Shown: positions 17,632 to 27,921, counted from the stretch's first letter. The stretch is DNA of 64,000 nt from CAYXTW01 sp964452645 (GCA_964452645.1 CAYVMO010000012.1:1-64000), one strand, 5' to 3'. The notes: generated by a model from the sequence alone, not told the origin. Numbers and translations: made by a program.

Positions 17632-19668
17632 TCATTCGCGCTGGAGCTGAACTATGCCTGTTTCCGGGCCCATTACGAGAAGGATTTCGCCGGAGTGGAG
17701 AACCGTATCGGGGTTGGGAATATTACTCTCGAAATCTTCAGTGCCTTCGATCTGGTGCTTAACGATAAGGATGCTGACATTCATTCGTTTCCTGATATTT
17801 AATTCCCCGATGGTTTTCCCGTCTAACCAGTCTGACACCATAATCTCAGCCATGCTAATATTATTCGTACCCGGAACCGGTGCCATCGGATGGTCTTGAT
17901 TGACAGTCGTCGCCAGGCCGGAAGCCATCTCGCGTTTGAAGATTTCTTCATTGTATAGTGCAATGACATTTTCCGGCCAGATAGTACCAACGATCTCACC
18001 ATTACGAAGTACGGGAACATCGTAAGTATGACTGCCCAGATGCTTCATAACGTCGGCCAGACTGTCATCGGGGGAGAAGGTCGGGAAACCGTGCTCGATC
18101 ATCAAATCTTTGGCGATTAAAAGCTGCCGCAATGATTGAGTGTCGGCCATCAGGGGCCGGATTTCATCCAGTGTGATAATACCGCAGAGATTATTGTTTT
18201 TGCCGATCACGAATAAGGCATTGGCGGGTTGCTCAATAAAGCGGGCGACAACGGTCGCCAATGGGGCATTAACCGGAACAGTGGCAAAATCGGTTTTCAT
18301 AATAGTCTCGATTTTTAAATCTTTCATTACGTCAATCGAACGCCCTTTATGAATATCCAGACCCCGCCGCAGCAGCTTAATGGTATAGATTGAGCCTGTC
18401 TGAATTCTAGTCGCGAGGACAGTCGCGATAATACAACTTATCATTAACGGCAGGATAATTTTGTAGTCATTGGTAAGCTCGAAAATAATCAATATGGCTG
18501 TAATGGGTGCATTTGTAGCGGCTCCCACGACCGCTCCCATACCGACAAGCGCATATGCCCCGGGGCCCGCGGTAGCCCCGGGCCAGATGGTTTCCACCGC
18601 CGTCCCGATGACACCGCCGATCATCGCCCCGATAAAGAGCGAGGGAGCCAGAATTCCACCGGAACCGCCCGAACCAAGGGTGATGGAAACAGCGATAATT
18701 TTCGCCACCACCAGGAAAAAGAATAGATTGAAAACCATGTTCCCTCGAAGGGCGACATCTATAGTCTCGTAGCCGAGCCCCAAAGCCTCGGGGTACTTCA
18801 AAGCGATGAAGCCAATTGCCAGACCACCGATAACCGCTTTAAGGGGAGGAAAGAGCGGCAAGCCGTTAAAAATGTCTTCGGATTTGTACACGGACTTGAC
18901 AAAAGCCACCGCCACCAAACCGGCGATTAATCCCAATGCGGCATAGACTATTAACTCAAGCGGATTGACAAGGCTATATGTGGGAACATTAAAGGCCGAA
19001 AAATCGCCGAGAAAATATCGGCCGACCACCGTTGCACAGACCGACGATATGACGATCGGCGAGAACTGAGAGATTCCGAAATCGCCGAGAATAATCTCCA
19101 CTGCGAATAGAGTCCCTGCCACCGGGGCATTGAAAGTGGCCGCGATCCCTGCCGCCGCCCCGCATCCGACCAGCGTTCTTAGACGTCGTTCACTGATCTT
19201 CAGCCATTGACCGATGGTCGAGCCGAGTGACGAGCCGATTTGTACGATCGGGCCTTCGCGACCGACCGAACCGCCGGTCGCGATACAAATTCCCGAGGCA
19301 ATCATTTTGGCAAAAACGATTCGCGGCCGGATGCGCCCACCGCGCGCGGCCACCGCCTCCATGACCTCGGGGACACCGTGCCCTTTGGCCTCGCGCGCGA
19401 AATAGTGAATGATTAAACCGACGAACAATCCGCCTATAGCCGGGACAATAATTTTCCACCACCAGGGGAGAAGGCGGATATGTTCTACCAGGTGACCCTT
19501 TTGACCCCAGGCCCAGACCTGTATGATACCTATCAATTCCCGGAATCCGACGGCACATAACCCACCCAGCAGTCCGATAACCAGGGCGAGAAGTATCATA
19601 TAGATATGCTCGGCCTGTCGGAGGTTCGAATGCAATCGATGCAATATGGAGATGGTCCGTCGTATCAT
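17632..19668 (-). CDS. ClC chloride channel/antiporter with CBS pair and RCK_C-like tail
   Basis: A 678-residue ClC protein. The pore part has KGHGVPEV, GSVGREGPIVQ with the gating glutamate (E139) and GSGGSGGILAPSLFIGA. A glutamate in AVEIILGDF occupies the place expected for the proton path, favouring H+/Cl- exchange. Two CBS domains follow (about 445-580), then a C-terminal segment (DWLDGKTIGELNIRKRMNV, LHSGEILLVMGPE) that looks like a TrkA/RCK C-terminal regulatory domain, an uncommon addition. A second ClC gene lies 625 bases upstream on the same strand with a small membrane protein between. Confidence 0.93.
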   Translation of the reverse strand: MIRRTISILHRLHSNLRQAEHIYMILLALVIGLLGGLCAVGFRELIGIIQVWAWGQKGHLVEHIRLLPWWWKIIVPAIGGLFVGLIIHYFAREAKGHGVPEVMEAVAARGGRIRPRIVFAKMIASGICIATGGSVGREGPIVQIGSSLGSTIGQWLKISERRLRTLVGCGAAAGIAATFNAPVAGTLFAVEIILGDFGISQFSPIVISSVCATVVGRYFLGDFSAFNVPTYSLVNPLELIVYAALGLIAGLVAVAFVKSVYKSEDIFNGLPLFPPLKAVIGGLAIGFIALKYPEALGLGYETIDVALRGNMVFNLFFFLVVAKIIAVSITLGSGGSGGILAPSLFIGAMIGGVIGTAVETIWPGATAGPGAYALVGMGAVVGAATNAPITAILIIFELTNDYKIILPLMISCIIATVLATRIQTGSIYTIKLLRRGLDIHKGRSIDVMKDLKIETIMKTDFATVPVNAPLATVVARFIEQPANALFVIGKNNNLCGIITLDEIRPLMADTQSLRQLLIAKDLMIEHGFPTFSPDDSLADVMKHLGSHTYDVPVLRNGEIVGTIWPENVIALYNEEIFKREMASGLATTVNQDHPMAPVPGTNNISMAEIMVSDWLDGKTIGELNIRKRMNVSILIVKHQIEGTEDFESNIPNPDTVLHSGEILLVMGPETGIVQLQRE

Positions 19669-19825
19669 TTTTTATTCAGCACCACGTTTTTAAAATTATG
19701 GCCGAATCATCGCCAAAGCAATATAAAAACCGGGAGAATGTCAAGTGTCGGAATCTGTATGTGCACACCGGATAATACATATTTCACGATGAATCTTCGG
19801 CAATAATGCCCGACCGCTTTATCGA

Positions 19826-20245
19826 TTACCTACCGGAACGCCTGAAGTACCGTCGGCTGGAAAAAATAAGCGCCAGTCCCATTGTTGCGTAAACAGGTGC
19901 AATATATAATCTCGAAATCGGCAGGTGGCGAATCAGATAACCGGAGACAACCATGATAAGTACCACAAAGTACCCGCGAATATTCTGAAAGGCAAACAGG
20001 CAGATTCGTTCTTTTTCCGGAGATAGATTGTAAATTCGGGCAATATTTTTTTCCGCAATCTTCGATAACCCGAAATGATGGATAACCACAGCCCCGAAAA
20101 CGGCCGGAATCATTATAAATACCTTGAGTATCGATATCGGTATAAGCCAGAAGATAGACAGGCCGAGAAGAACTAATCCGACTACCGCCCAGAGCGTACC
20201 GGCGATTACAGGCAAAATCTTTCTGTTAACCGATGGTTCTTTCAT
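19826..20245 (-). CDS. Small membrane protein between two ClC genes
   Basis: A 139-residue protein with four hydrophobic segments (about residues 12-34, 36-58, 85-105, 112-130) and a basic C-terminus (SSRRYFRRSGR). No domain that I recognise; the pattern of FQNIRGYFVVLIMVVSG then RHLPISRLYIAPVYATMGLALIFSS suggests a conserved small integral membrane family. It lies 47 bases downstream of one ClC gene and upstream of the other, all on the minus strand, so co-expression and a link to anion transport are possible but unproven. Confidence 0.75.
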   Translation of the reverse strand: MKEPSVNRKILPVIAGTLWAVVGLVLLGLSIFWLIPISILKVFIMIPAVFGAVVIHHFGLSKIAEKNIARIYNLSPEKERICLFAFQNIRGYFVVLIMVVSGYLIRHLPISRLYIAPVYATMGLALIFSSRRYFRRSGR

Positions 20246-20292
20246 GGTACACGATTTTTCCTACGCGGAAAAGCTGTATTTCTTGTGCGTTA

Positions 20293-22041
20293 TCATGTCT
20301 CTTTAAATGACTCGATCAGTTTCTTGTTATAGTATTGCACCAGATCCTCGCGGCGGAGGACACCGAGAATAATCGACGGATCGTTTTTATTGACCACCGG
20401 CAGCTGCTTAAAATCTTTAGTCGACATTTTATTCTGCGCCTCTTCCAGATTTTCGTCCGGATAGACGGCAATATAATCGGTCGTCGCTATATCTTCGGCA
20501 ATGACAAGATAATCCAGTGTATGCTGCGTTAATATTCCGACCAGATCCTCAAATGACAAAACGCCGCAAAACTTACCATGTTTATCGGTTACCATAAAAG
20601 TCGTCCCTCGCGAGGTATCGACTATTTCCAGAATTTTTGCCAGGGGTGTGTCGGCCGCCATGGTTTCGAACTCGGTGTCCATTATTTCGGAGACTTTCAA
20701 TTCGCGTAAGACGGCGGTGTCTTTGCCGGCTTTCAAATCTATACCGCGTTTAATAAGCTTTATGGTGTAAATCGAGGGATTGAAAATGTGCCTTGCGACC
20801 AGTGTCGAAAAGACGACCGAGACCATCAACGGCAGAATTATTCTGTAATCCGAGGTCATTTCAAAAATTATCAGTATGGCCGTGATGGGGGCATGAGTCG
20901 TGCCGCCGACCAGAGCCGCCATCCCCACTAAAGCGTACGCTCCGGCGCTGGCGGTTACGCCGGGGAAAAGCAGATGAACGAAGTATCCGAAGGTCCCGCC
21001 GGCAACGGCCCCCATAAACAGAGAAGGCGCGAATATTCCGCCGGAATTGCCGGAGCCGAGCGTCAGGCTGGTGGCGATAATCTTTAGAAAAATGAGAACC
21101 AGCATCAACCAGACCATCATCTGACCGTAAATGGTAAACTTGATAATTTCATAGCCGTCGGAAAATATTTGTGGATAAAATACTCCAATACTGCCGAGTA
21201 TCAAACCGCCCAAAGCCGGCTTAAAATATGGAGAGATTTTCAATTTATCAAAAAGCTCTTCGGTTCCGTGCAGCGTCGTCGTAAACAGGACCGCTATTGT
21301 ACCGCAAAAGGCGCCGAGTATCATATATAATGGAATTTCCCAGGCCGAGACAAGGGTGTAACTGGGGACATCAAAAGCGGGATGATCACCCATGAAAGTT
21401 CGCGTGACAACCGAGGCAATCACCGAGGACAGAAGCACGGGCGAAAATGTCTTAATCGCGAAATCGCCGAGAATAATTTCCAGCGAGAAAATCACCCCCG
21501 CAATCGGGGCGTTGAAAACCGAAGATATCCCCGCGGCCGCCCCGCAGCCGACCAGTATTTTGATACGTGACTGCGGCATTTTGAATAACTGGCCGATTGA
21601 CGAGCCGATTGCCGAACCGATCTGGACAATCGGGCCCTCCCGACCGGCCGAACCGCCGGAACCGATACAAATGGCCGAGGCGACCGCTTTGGCAGCGGCA
21701 ACCCGCACCCGGATAATGCCGCCCATGCGAGCTACGGCCAGCATCACTTCAGGGACGCCGTGCCCTTTGGCCTCAACCGCGAATTTATAGACAATCGGCC
21801 CTACAATCAATCCGCCTGCCATAGGAATCAGCGGTATCCAATAGTTAAAATGCCCTGATAATGCGGTCAGTACCTGCTCGGAATAACCGAAGAAAACGTG
21901 ATGGAAATAATTAATCAATTTCATGAACGTTATGGCGCCAATGGCAGTCCCCAATCCGACCACGATTGAGAGTGTAATAAGAATTTGCGTCTCAGAGAGA
22001 TGAAGAATATATTGCAGCCGCGATTTCAGTTTTTCGTCCAT
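20293..22041 (-). CDS. ClC chloride channel/antiporter with CBS pair
   Basis: A 582-residue ClC protein paralogous to the one at 17.6 kb: KGHGVPEVMLAVARMGG, GSAGREGPIVQIGSAIGSS with gating glutamate E135, and GSGNSGGIFAPSLFMGAV. Two CBS domains occupy about residues 445-575. Unlike its paralogue it ends shortly after the second CBS domain, without the RCK_C-like tail. It would move Cl- (or another anion) across the inner membrane with nucleotide sensing through CBS. The gene is divergent from yebC across 144 bases. Confidence 0.93.
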   Translation of the reverse strand: MDEKLKSRLQYILHLSETQILITLSIVVGLGTAIGAITFMKLINYFHHVFFGYSEQVLTALSGHFNYWIPLIPMAGGLIVGPIVYKFAVEAKGHGVPEVMLAVARMGGIIRVRVAAAKAVASAICIGSGGSAGREGPIVQIGSAIGSSIGQLFKMPQSRIKILVGCGAAAGISSVFNAPIAGVIFSLEIILGDFAIKTFSPVLLSSVIASVVTRTFMGDHPAFDVPSYTLVSAWEIPLYMILGAFCGTIAVLFTTTLHGTEELFDKLKISPYFKPALGGLILGSIGVFYPQIFSDGYEIIKFTIYGQMMVWLMLVLIFLKIIATSLTLGSGNSGGIFAPSLFMGAVAGGTFGYFVHLLFPGVTASAGAYALVGMAALVGGTTHAPITAILIIFEMTSDYRIILPLMVSVVFSTLVARHIFNPSIYTIKLIKRGIDLKAGKDTAVLRELKVSEIMDTEFETMAADTPLAKILEIVDTSRGTTFMVTDKHGKFCGVLSFEDLVGILTQHTLDYLVIAEDIATTDYIAVYPDENLEEAQNKMSTKDFKQLPVVNKNDPSIILGVLRREDLVQYYNKKLIESFKET

Positions 22042-22185
22042 GCGCGAGAATCTAATTATGATAGGATATAAATCAAGTTAAATATTGGGGTTAGGGATTA
22101 TTCTCTATTATCCGCTTGCTTCCGCGTAGTAAAATGATTACAATATCTTACGGAAAATAACAATTAAAAATATCCGGAGGATCCA

Positions 22186-22935
22186 ATGTCCGGCCATTCA
22201 AAATGGGCTACAATTAAGCGCAAGAAGGGTAAAGCCGATGCCGAACGCGGTCGGACGTTTACCAAGCTGATTAAGGAGATAACCGTCGCGGCTCGCGCCG
22301 GAGGCGGTGATCCCGACGCCAACCCTCGCCTGCGAACCGCTATCGCCGCCGGCAAAGCCGCCAATATGCCCCAGGATAATATCAAAAAGGCGATCCAGAA
22401 GGGAACCGGCGAGCTGCCCGGCGTTTCCTATGAAGAAATTACCTATGAAGGCTATGGAACGGCCGGTGTGGCTGTCTTCCTCGAATGTTTGACCGACAAT
22501 AAAAAGCGAACTGTTTCAGAGATCAGACATCTGTTCAATCGTTTTAACGGAAACCTCGGTGAAAACGGTTGCGTGGCCTGGATGTTCGACAAACAGGGGA
22601 TTATCACGGTTGAAACTTCGGTTTGCGACGAAGACACGATTCTGGAAGTGGCGCTCGACGCCGGCGCCTCGGATATGTCCAATCAGGGCGACGTCTACGA
22701 AATAGTCTGTCCACCCACGGATCTGGAAACCATCCATGCGGCGATCGAGGATAAATCAATCCCGGTCGCTTCGGCGGAAGTAACGATGATTCCCCAGAAT
22801 ACAGTGCAGCTGAATGAAAAGCAGGCGGAGACGATGCTCAAACTGTACGAAGCCCTGGAAGAGCATGACGATGTCCAGCATGTCTACGCCAATTTCGATA
22901 TCGCCGATGACATTATGACCAAACTGGCCGGGTAG
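22186..22935 (+). CDS. yebC: YebC/PmpR family translation/transcription factor
   Basis: The 249-residue protein opens with the YebC signature MSGHSKWATIKRKKGKAD and contains NMPQDNIKKAIQKGTGE and YEGYGTAGVAVFLECLTDN. Family members are DNA-associated regulators, and recent work shows YebC aids translation of proline-rich stretches. A GGAGG Shine-Dalgarno precedes the ATG. Linkage to ruvCAB is the classic bacterial arrangement. It heads this plus-strand cluster. Confidence 0.97.
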   Translation: MSGHSKWATIKRKKGKADAERGRTFTKLIKEITVAARAGGGDPDANPRLRTAIAAGKAANMPQDNIKKAIQKGTGELPGVSYEEITYEGYGTAGVAVFLECLTDNKKRTVSEIRHLFNRFNGNLGENGCVAWMFDKQGIITVETSVCDEDTILEVALDAGASDMSNQGDVYEIVCPPTDLETIHAAIEDKSIPVASAEVTMIPQNTVQLNEKQAETMLKLYEALEEHDDVQHVYANFDIADDIMTKLAG

Positions 22936-22955
22936 CCGGCGTTGATTCTTGACGA

Positions 22956-23435
22956 ATGATTATCGTCGGCATCGATCCCGGACTGCAGATTACCGGCTAC
23001 GGTATATTAATATCGCGCGGGGCGGAAGTTAAAGTGGCCGAAGCCGGCGTCATAAAAACCGAAAAAAGCGACCTTTTTGAAAATAAACTTAAGGAGATAT
23101 ACTCGGAAATCGGGAAAATAATCAAGCAGTTTCAGCCGGATTACTTCTCTGTCGAGGAGTTATATTCACATTATGTTCATCCCAAAACGGCAATTGTTAT
23201 GGGTCATGCCCGCGGAGTCGTGTTTCTTCAGGCGGCGATGAATGACATCCCGGTTGTGTCTTATGCTTCGACGCGCATAAAAAAGTCATTGACAGGCAAT
23301 GGCCGAGCGAGTAAGAATCAGGTACAGAAAATGATAAAAGTGGCGCTGAATTTGAAAGAAAATATCTATTCGCCCGATACGGCCGATGCCCTGGCGGTGG
23401 CGCTGTGTCATGTTAATGCTTTGATGGGAAAATAA
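22956..23435 (+). CDS. ruvC: Holliday junction resolvase RuvC
   Basis: 159 residues, full length. Catalytic acids are in place: D7 in IVGIDPGLQITGYG, a glutamate in YFSVEELY and the aspartates in SPDTADALAVALCH. RuvC cuts four-way junctions symmetrically during recombination and works with RuvAB. The gene follows yebC by 20 bases and abuts ruvA, whose ATG follows the stop directly. Confidence 0.97.
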   Translation: MIIVGIDPGLQITGYGILISRGAEVKVAEAGVIKTEKSDLFENKLKEIYSEIGKIIKQFQPDYFSVEELYSHYVHPKTAIVMGHARGVVFLQAAMNDIPVVSYASTRIKKSLTGNGRASKNQVQKMIKVALNLKENIYSPDTADALAVALCHVNALMGK

Positions 23436-24089
23436 ATGATTGCGCAGATCAAAGGTAAAATCAGCAATTTGACCGAAGAAATCGTGACTGTCGAATTGAA
23501 CGGTCTGCATTATGAATTGATGATTCCATCCGGTTTGTACGATGAACTGAAACTTTCGCAGGCTACGAATTCCGATATTCTTATGCATACATTGAATTAT
23601 ATCGAGGCCGGTGACCGCAAAAGTTATCATTTTCCGCGGCTGGTCGGCTTTACGCGCTTGATCGACAAAGAATTTTTTCAGCTTTTTACGACTGTCTCCG
23701 GTATGGGCTTTAAAAAAGGGCTTAAATCGCTAACCTTGCCCATAAAAGAAATCGCGACCGCTATCGAAACCAAAGATCCGGCCACATTAGTCCGTCTGCC
23801 CGGAATCGGGCGGCGTCTGGCCGATAAGATTATCGCCGAGCTGAACGGCAGGATGGCGCGTTTTGCGCTGTCAAAAGGTGAAGTTCCGCTAACGACGGCG
23901 CATCGCGAAAAAGCGGATACGTTCGACGAAGCGGTCGAAGTCTTAATCCAGTTGCAGTACAGTCAGGCTGAAGCGCAGAAACTGGTCGATAAGGCGCTTA
24001 AATCGAATCCTGATGTAATTTCCACCGAAGATTTAATCTCGGTTATTTTCAGCCAGGAAGCGGCGGGGCAGAAGGCGATCCGGCCATGA
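23436..24089 (+). CDS. ruvA: Holliday junction branch-migration subunit RuvA
   Basis: 217 residues with the three RuvA domains: N-terminal OB fold (MIAQIKGKISNLTEEIVTVEL), middle helix-hairpin-helix pair (TTVSGMGFKKGLKSL, LVRLPGIGRRLADKIIAEL), a linker, and a C-terminal UBA-like domain (DEAVEVLIQLQYSQAEAQ) that contacts RuvB. It starts immediately after ruvC and overlaps ruvB by four bases. Confidence 0.97.
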   Translation: MIAQIKGKISNLTEEIVTVELNGLHYELMIPSGLYDELKLSQATNSDILMHTLNYIEAGDRKSYHFPRLVGFTRLIDKEFFQLFTTVSGMGFKKGLKSLTLPIKEIATAIETKDPATLVRLPGIGRRLADKIIAELNGRMARFALSKGEVPLTTAHREKADTFDEAVEVLIQLQYSQAEAQKLVDKALKSNPDVISTEDLISVIFSQEAAGQKAIRP

Positions 24090-25114
24090 CCAAAGAACGA
24101 ATCATATCGGGTGAAGCCATCTCGCCCGAAGAAGAATCATTTATTCTCTCGCTGCGGCCGAAAGTCCTTCATGATTACATCGGACAGAAAAAACTGAAAG
24201 ACAAATTGAAAGTCTCTATCGAAGCGGCCAAAAGGCGCGCGGAAGCCTGCGAGCATACGCTTTTTTATGGTCCGCCCGGATTGGGCAAAACGACTCTGGC
24301 GCATATTATTGCCAATGAAATGGGCACAAGACTGGTCGCGACCTCAGGGCCGTCCTTAAGCCGGACCGGCGACCTAATGGGTATTCTAACCAACCTGAAA
24401 GAAAGCGATGTGTTGTTTATCGATGAGATACATCGTCTTTCCCCGGCCATCGAGGAATTTATTTATCCCGCTATGGAGGATTTCAAAGTCGACTTTGTGG
24501 TCGACAAAGGCGCTTTCGCGAAAGTTATCAATATTCCGCTGAAACGGTTTACGCTTATCGGTGCGACGACCAGAGCCGGATTACTCTCACCGCCGCTGCG
24601 CGATCGATTCGGATTGTACTATCATATCGATTTTTATCCGCCGGAGGAGCTGCAGGAAATAATCAGCCGTTCGGCGAAATTGCTTGAGGTCGAGATAGTC
24701 GATGACTCCGCCGCCGAAATCGCCCGACGGGCGCGGGGCACTCCGAGAGTGGCCAATCGTTTACTCAGGCGGGTCCGTGATTTCGTGACGGTTAAAGGCG
24801 ACGGGAAAATCAATCTGGAGATGACAAAAAAATCGCTTGAGGCCGAAGGTATTGACTCAATCGGCCTTGACAGTCTTGATCGGAAATTTTTAAGAGTTAT
24901 AATAGAATATTATAAAGGTGGCCCGGTCGGGATCGAAGCGCTCGGCGCCACGTTGAATGAAGAAATCGACACATTGGTGGATATGGTCGAGCCGTATCTT
25001 TTGAAAATCGGCTATCTCCAGCGCACCCGCCGCGGCCGTATGGTTTCGAAAGATGCAATTAAACACCTCGGCCTGAAAATTGACGATTCCGAACAGGCGA
25101 ACCTGTTTGAGTGA
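24086..25114 (+). CDS. ruvB: Holliday junction branch-migration motor RuvB
   Basis: 342-residue AAA+ helicase: Walker A YGPPGLGKTTLAHIIA, Walker B VLFIDEIHRLSP, sensor 1 LIGATTRAGLLSPPLRDRF, arginine-finger and sensor 2 RARGTPRVANRLLRRVRDF, and a C-terminal winged helix (YLQRTRRGRMVSKDA). It forms hexameric rings that drive branch migration with RuvA. The start ATGA overlaps the ruvA stop. Last gene of the yebC-ruv cluster. Confidence 0.98.
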   Translation: MTKERIISGEAISPEEESFILSLRPKVLHDYIGQKKLKDKLKVSIEAAKRRAEACEHTLFYGPPGLGKTTLAHIIANEMGTRLVATSGPSLSRTGDLMGILTNLKESDVLFIDEIHRLSPAIEEFIYPAMEDFKVDFVVDKGAFAKVINIPLKRFTLIGATTRAGLLSPPLRDRFGLYYHIDFYPPEELQEIISRSAKLLEVEIVDDSAAEIARRARGTPRVANRLLRRVRDFVTVKGDGKINLEMTKKSLEAEGIDSIGLDSLDRKFLRVIIEYYKGGPVGIEALGATLNEEIDTLVDMVEPYLLKIGYLQRTRRGRMVSKDAIKHLGLKIDDSEQANLFE

Positions 25115-25228
25115 AGGCGGAATATCCGATTAATTGCGAAATTCGCCTATGAAGATTGAACGAAATCGTCGGTGCTATCGTCGATGGGTTAAGTCTGCTA
25201 AACATGAATTTAAGAGCTTTCTGATGTA

Positions 25229-27538
25229 ATGGTTAAACGACTGCTTTTATTGATATTACTTTCGTATTTATCTATCCTGCATGGTGCAAGTTGCTTCGCC
25301 CAATCTGTCATTTCTGAACCGAGGGGGATAATAAAAGGACGTGTCGTCGATAAGGATACGAAATCACCGCTTATCGGTGCCAGTGTACTATTGCAGTCAT
25401 CGGGCGCCGGTGGGATTACCGATTCGTCCGGCAATTATATTTTATCGAATATTCCGACCGGAAATTATAAACTCCATTTCAGCCATATCGGATATGAATC
25501 GAAATCGATAGCTGACATCGCCGTTAAATCGGGCGAAACCATCTATGTCGATGCGGAACTCAGACAACGCCCAATCCGTGGAAAAGATATAAGCGTCACT
25601 ACCCAATATTTTATCCTGCGGGAACAGCAACCGACCAGTGTCATCAGTTTCAGCGGTGAAGAAATCAGCCGGATAGCCGGGTCGGCGGGTGACGTCAGTA
25701 AAGCTCTTACATCTTTGCCCAGCATATCAAGGTACGACGACCGGATTAATAATCTGATTGTACGGGGGGGAAATCATCTCGAAAACGGATTTATGGTGGA
25801 CAATCTGGAAATCCCCTGTATTGATCATTATTCGGCGCAGACCGGGGGAGGCGGCGTCATCGGGCTTCTGAACATGGATCTTGTCCGGGATTTGAATTTT
25901 TATTCAGGCGGGTTCCCGGCGGCTTACGGTGACCGGCTTTCCTCATATATTGATATATCATTGAGAGAAGGTAATCGCGAGCGATTCGCCGGTAATCTGG
26001 CCATGAGTCTGGCCGGTCTGGGGGCGACATTCGAAGGACCTATAGCGGGCGGACGCGGATCATGGCTGCTCTCGGCGAGACGGGGATATTTCGATTTACT
26101 TTTTAATTTATTTAAAATCGATATCGCACCCAACAACTATGATTTTCAGACCAAACTGGTTTATGATATTAATTCCCGTAATAAGGTTTCTCTTCTGGGG
26201 ATACTGGGTGACAGTAAAGTCGAGCTTATGAAAGACAGCGAGTGGGAAAATACCGGAGGATACGGCTATTTAAAGGCCGGGGAAGCCATCATGGGCGCCA
26301 GTTGGCGGCATATCTGGAGCGCCGCCGGATTTTCGGATTTATCTTTTTCCTACATTAATATCGCGAATAAATATGATTCCAGGTCAATTTCAACAGGCAA
26401 CACTATTCAGAAAAGCGATTTGAATCAGGATTTTTTTACCATCAAGAATGATAATCACCAAAAGCTTGGTGATTTCGTACAGCTTGATTACGGCCTCCGG
26501 CTTAAGTTCATTACTTCGAATTACTTCTGTTATATCGCCACGCGTCTTTATCCCCCCTTTTATGTGGTTCCGAAACTGACGGTAAATTTTGACGAGACAG
26601 ACCGCAAATCCGCCGCTTACGGAAGTCTCATTCTGCGGCCGATAAGAAGATTATCGATTTCGGCCGGGCTCAGGGCCGATTATTTTTCGTTCAATCATGA
26701 CTATCATATTGCACCCCGATTATCGTTTTCCTGTCGGCTGAGTGAGCAGACTTCTTTCAACGGCGCTTACGGGATTTATTATCAGACGGTACCGATGCAG
26801 ATTTTATCGCAGCATGAAGCGTACAGAAATCTGAAAGATATAAAATCATATCATTATATACTCGGGCTGACTCATCTGATCGATGATGATATCAAACTTT
26901 CGGTCGAATTTTTCGATAAAGAATATTTCGACGTTCCAATCGATACGATCGGAATATATACGTTTCCTCTCGACCAGTTGATGATTCTGTACGGACAGGT
27001 CCTCAATTATCATAATCTCGTCAGCGCTGGAAGAGCCTATTCCCAGGGGATCGAATTTACCGTGCAAAAGAAAATGTCCAACCGCCTGTATGGTTTGGCC
27101 GGTTTATCATATTCATTTTCACAATACCTCGGGTACGACGGTGTCTGGAGAAGTCGAATCACCGACAATCGAACAGTGATTTCCGTCGAGGGCGGCTATC
27201 GATTGGGTCGTGGTTTTGAGGTCAAACTTCGGTGGGATTATGCAGGAGGAACACCGTACACACCTCTCGATTCGTCTGCATCTTTGAAATATGGTACCGA
27301 AGTCTATGACAGCAGTTTGGTGAATGCGGTGCGTCGCCCGGATTATCACAGTCTTTTTGTTCGCATCGATAAACGCTTCGATTTTAAAAACTCGCATCTT
27401 ATCATATATTTAAGCGCCTGGAATCTTTATGACAGGCGCAACGTGGCTTTCAGTTATTGGGATGACCATGATAATGTGATCAGGACCACCTATCAACTCG
27501 GTTTTCTGCCGGTGCTGGGATTTAAGTATGAGTTTTGA
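25229..27538 (+). CDS. TonB-dependent outer-membrane receptor with carboxypeptidase-like domain
   Basis: A 769-residue protein with a signal peptide (LLLLILLSYLSILHGASCFA), an N-terminal carboxypeptidase-regulatory-like domain (IIKGRVVDKDTKSPLIGASV, NYKLHFSHIGYES; about residues 30-115), a plug domain (SSYIDISLREG at its end) and a beta barrel ending in Phe (LGFKYEF), as required for BAM recognition. Such receptors import ligands such as siderophores, cobalamin or glycans through TonB. The ligand is not evident. It stands 114 bases after ruvB and is probably separately expressed. Confidence 0.92.
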   Translation: MVKRLLLLILLSYLSILHGASCFAQSVISEPRGIIKGRVVDKDTKSPLIGASVLLQSSGAGGITDSSGNYILSNIPTGNYKLHFSHIGYESKSIADIAVKSGETIYVDAELRQRPIRGKDISVTTQYFILREQQPTSVISFSGEEISRIAGSAGDVSKALTSLPSISRYDDRINNLIVRGGNHLENGFMVDNLEIPCIDHYSAQTGGGGVIGLLNMDLVRDLNFYSGGFPAAYGDRLSSYIDISLREGNRERFAGNLAMSLAGLGATFEGPIAGGRGSWLLSARRGYFDLLFNLFKIDIAPNNYDFQTKLVYDINSRNKVSLLGILGDSKVELMKDSEWENTGGYGYLKAGEAIMGASWRHIWSAAGFSDLSFSYINIANKYDSRSISTGNTIQKSDLNQDFFTIKNDNHQKLGDFVQLDYGLRLKFITSNYFCYIATRLYPPFYVVPKLTVNFDETDRKSAAYGSLILRPIRRLSISAGLRADYFSFNHDYHIAPRLSFSCRLSEQTSFNGAYGIYYQTVPMQILSQHEAYRNLKDIKSYHYILGLTHLIDDDIKLSVEFFDKEYFDVPIDTIGIYTFPLDQLMILYGQVLNYHNLVSAGRAYSQGIEFTVQKKMSNRLYGLAGLSYSFSQYLGYDGVWRSRITDNRTVISVEGGYRLGRGFEVKLRWDYAGGTPYTPLDSSASLKYGTEVYDSSLVNAVRRPDYHSLFVRIDKRFDFKNSHLIIYLSAWNLYDRRNVAFSYWDDHDNVIRTTYQLGFLPVLGFKYEF

Positions 27539-27666
27539 CGGCTGTCGGATTTTCCTGTATTTCTGTTGCTCTTTATTAAATATGTGATTGCCAAATCTCA
27601 AATCGAAATATTTTATATTTAGAGAAAACTGACAATTTAAAATAAACGATTAAAACCGGAGGAAAC

Positions 27667-27903
27667 ATGGATAAATTTTGCCACTCATGTGCGGCGCCGT
27701 TGAATGTGGCCGATTTTAAGGGGCCGGCCGAAGATTTCTGCAAATATTGCACCGATGAAGCCGGTAATCTGAAGCCTAAAGAGGAAATCAAAAGCGGTAT
27801 CACCCATTGGATGAAAAGCTGGCAACCCGGTATCGATGACGAAACGGCTGCGAATCGGGCTGAGTATTATATGAAGTCGATGCCCGCCTGGGCGGATGAA
27901 TAA
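27667..27903 (+). CDS. Small putative zinc-ribbon protein
   Basis: 78 residues with two CxxC pairs (KFCHSCAAPL and DFCKYCTDEAG) 17 residues apart, forming a rubredoxin-like zinc ribbon of the zf-ribbon_2 type. The C-terminal half is helical (EEIKSGITHWMKSWQPGID, AANRAEYYMKSMPAW). The ATG has the strong ribosome site GGAGG. A terminator hairpin follows. These proteins are usually of unknown role; it may bind zinc or an iron-sulphur centre. Confidence 0.85.
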   Translation: MDKFCHSCAAPLNVADFKGPAEDFCKYCTDEAGNLKPKEEIKSGITHWMKSWQPGIDDETAANRAEYYMKSMPAWADE

Positions 27904-27921
27904 TAATACTGCTTTCAGCTT

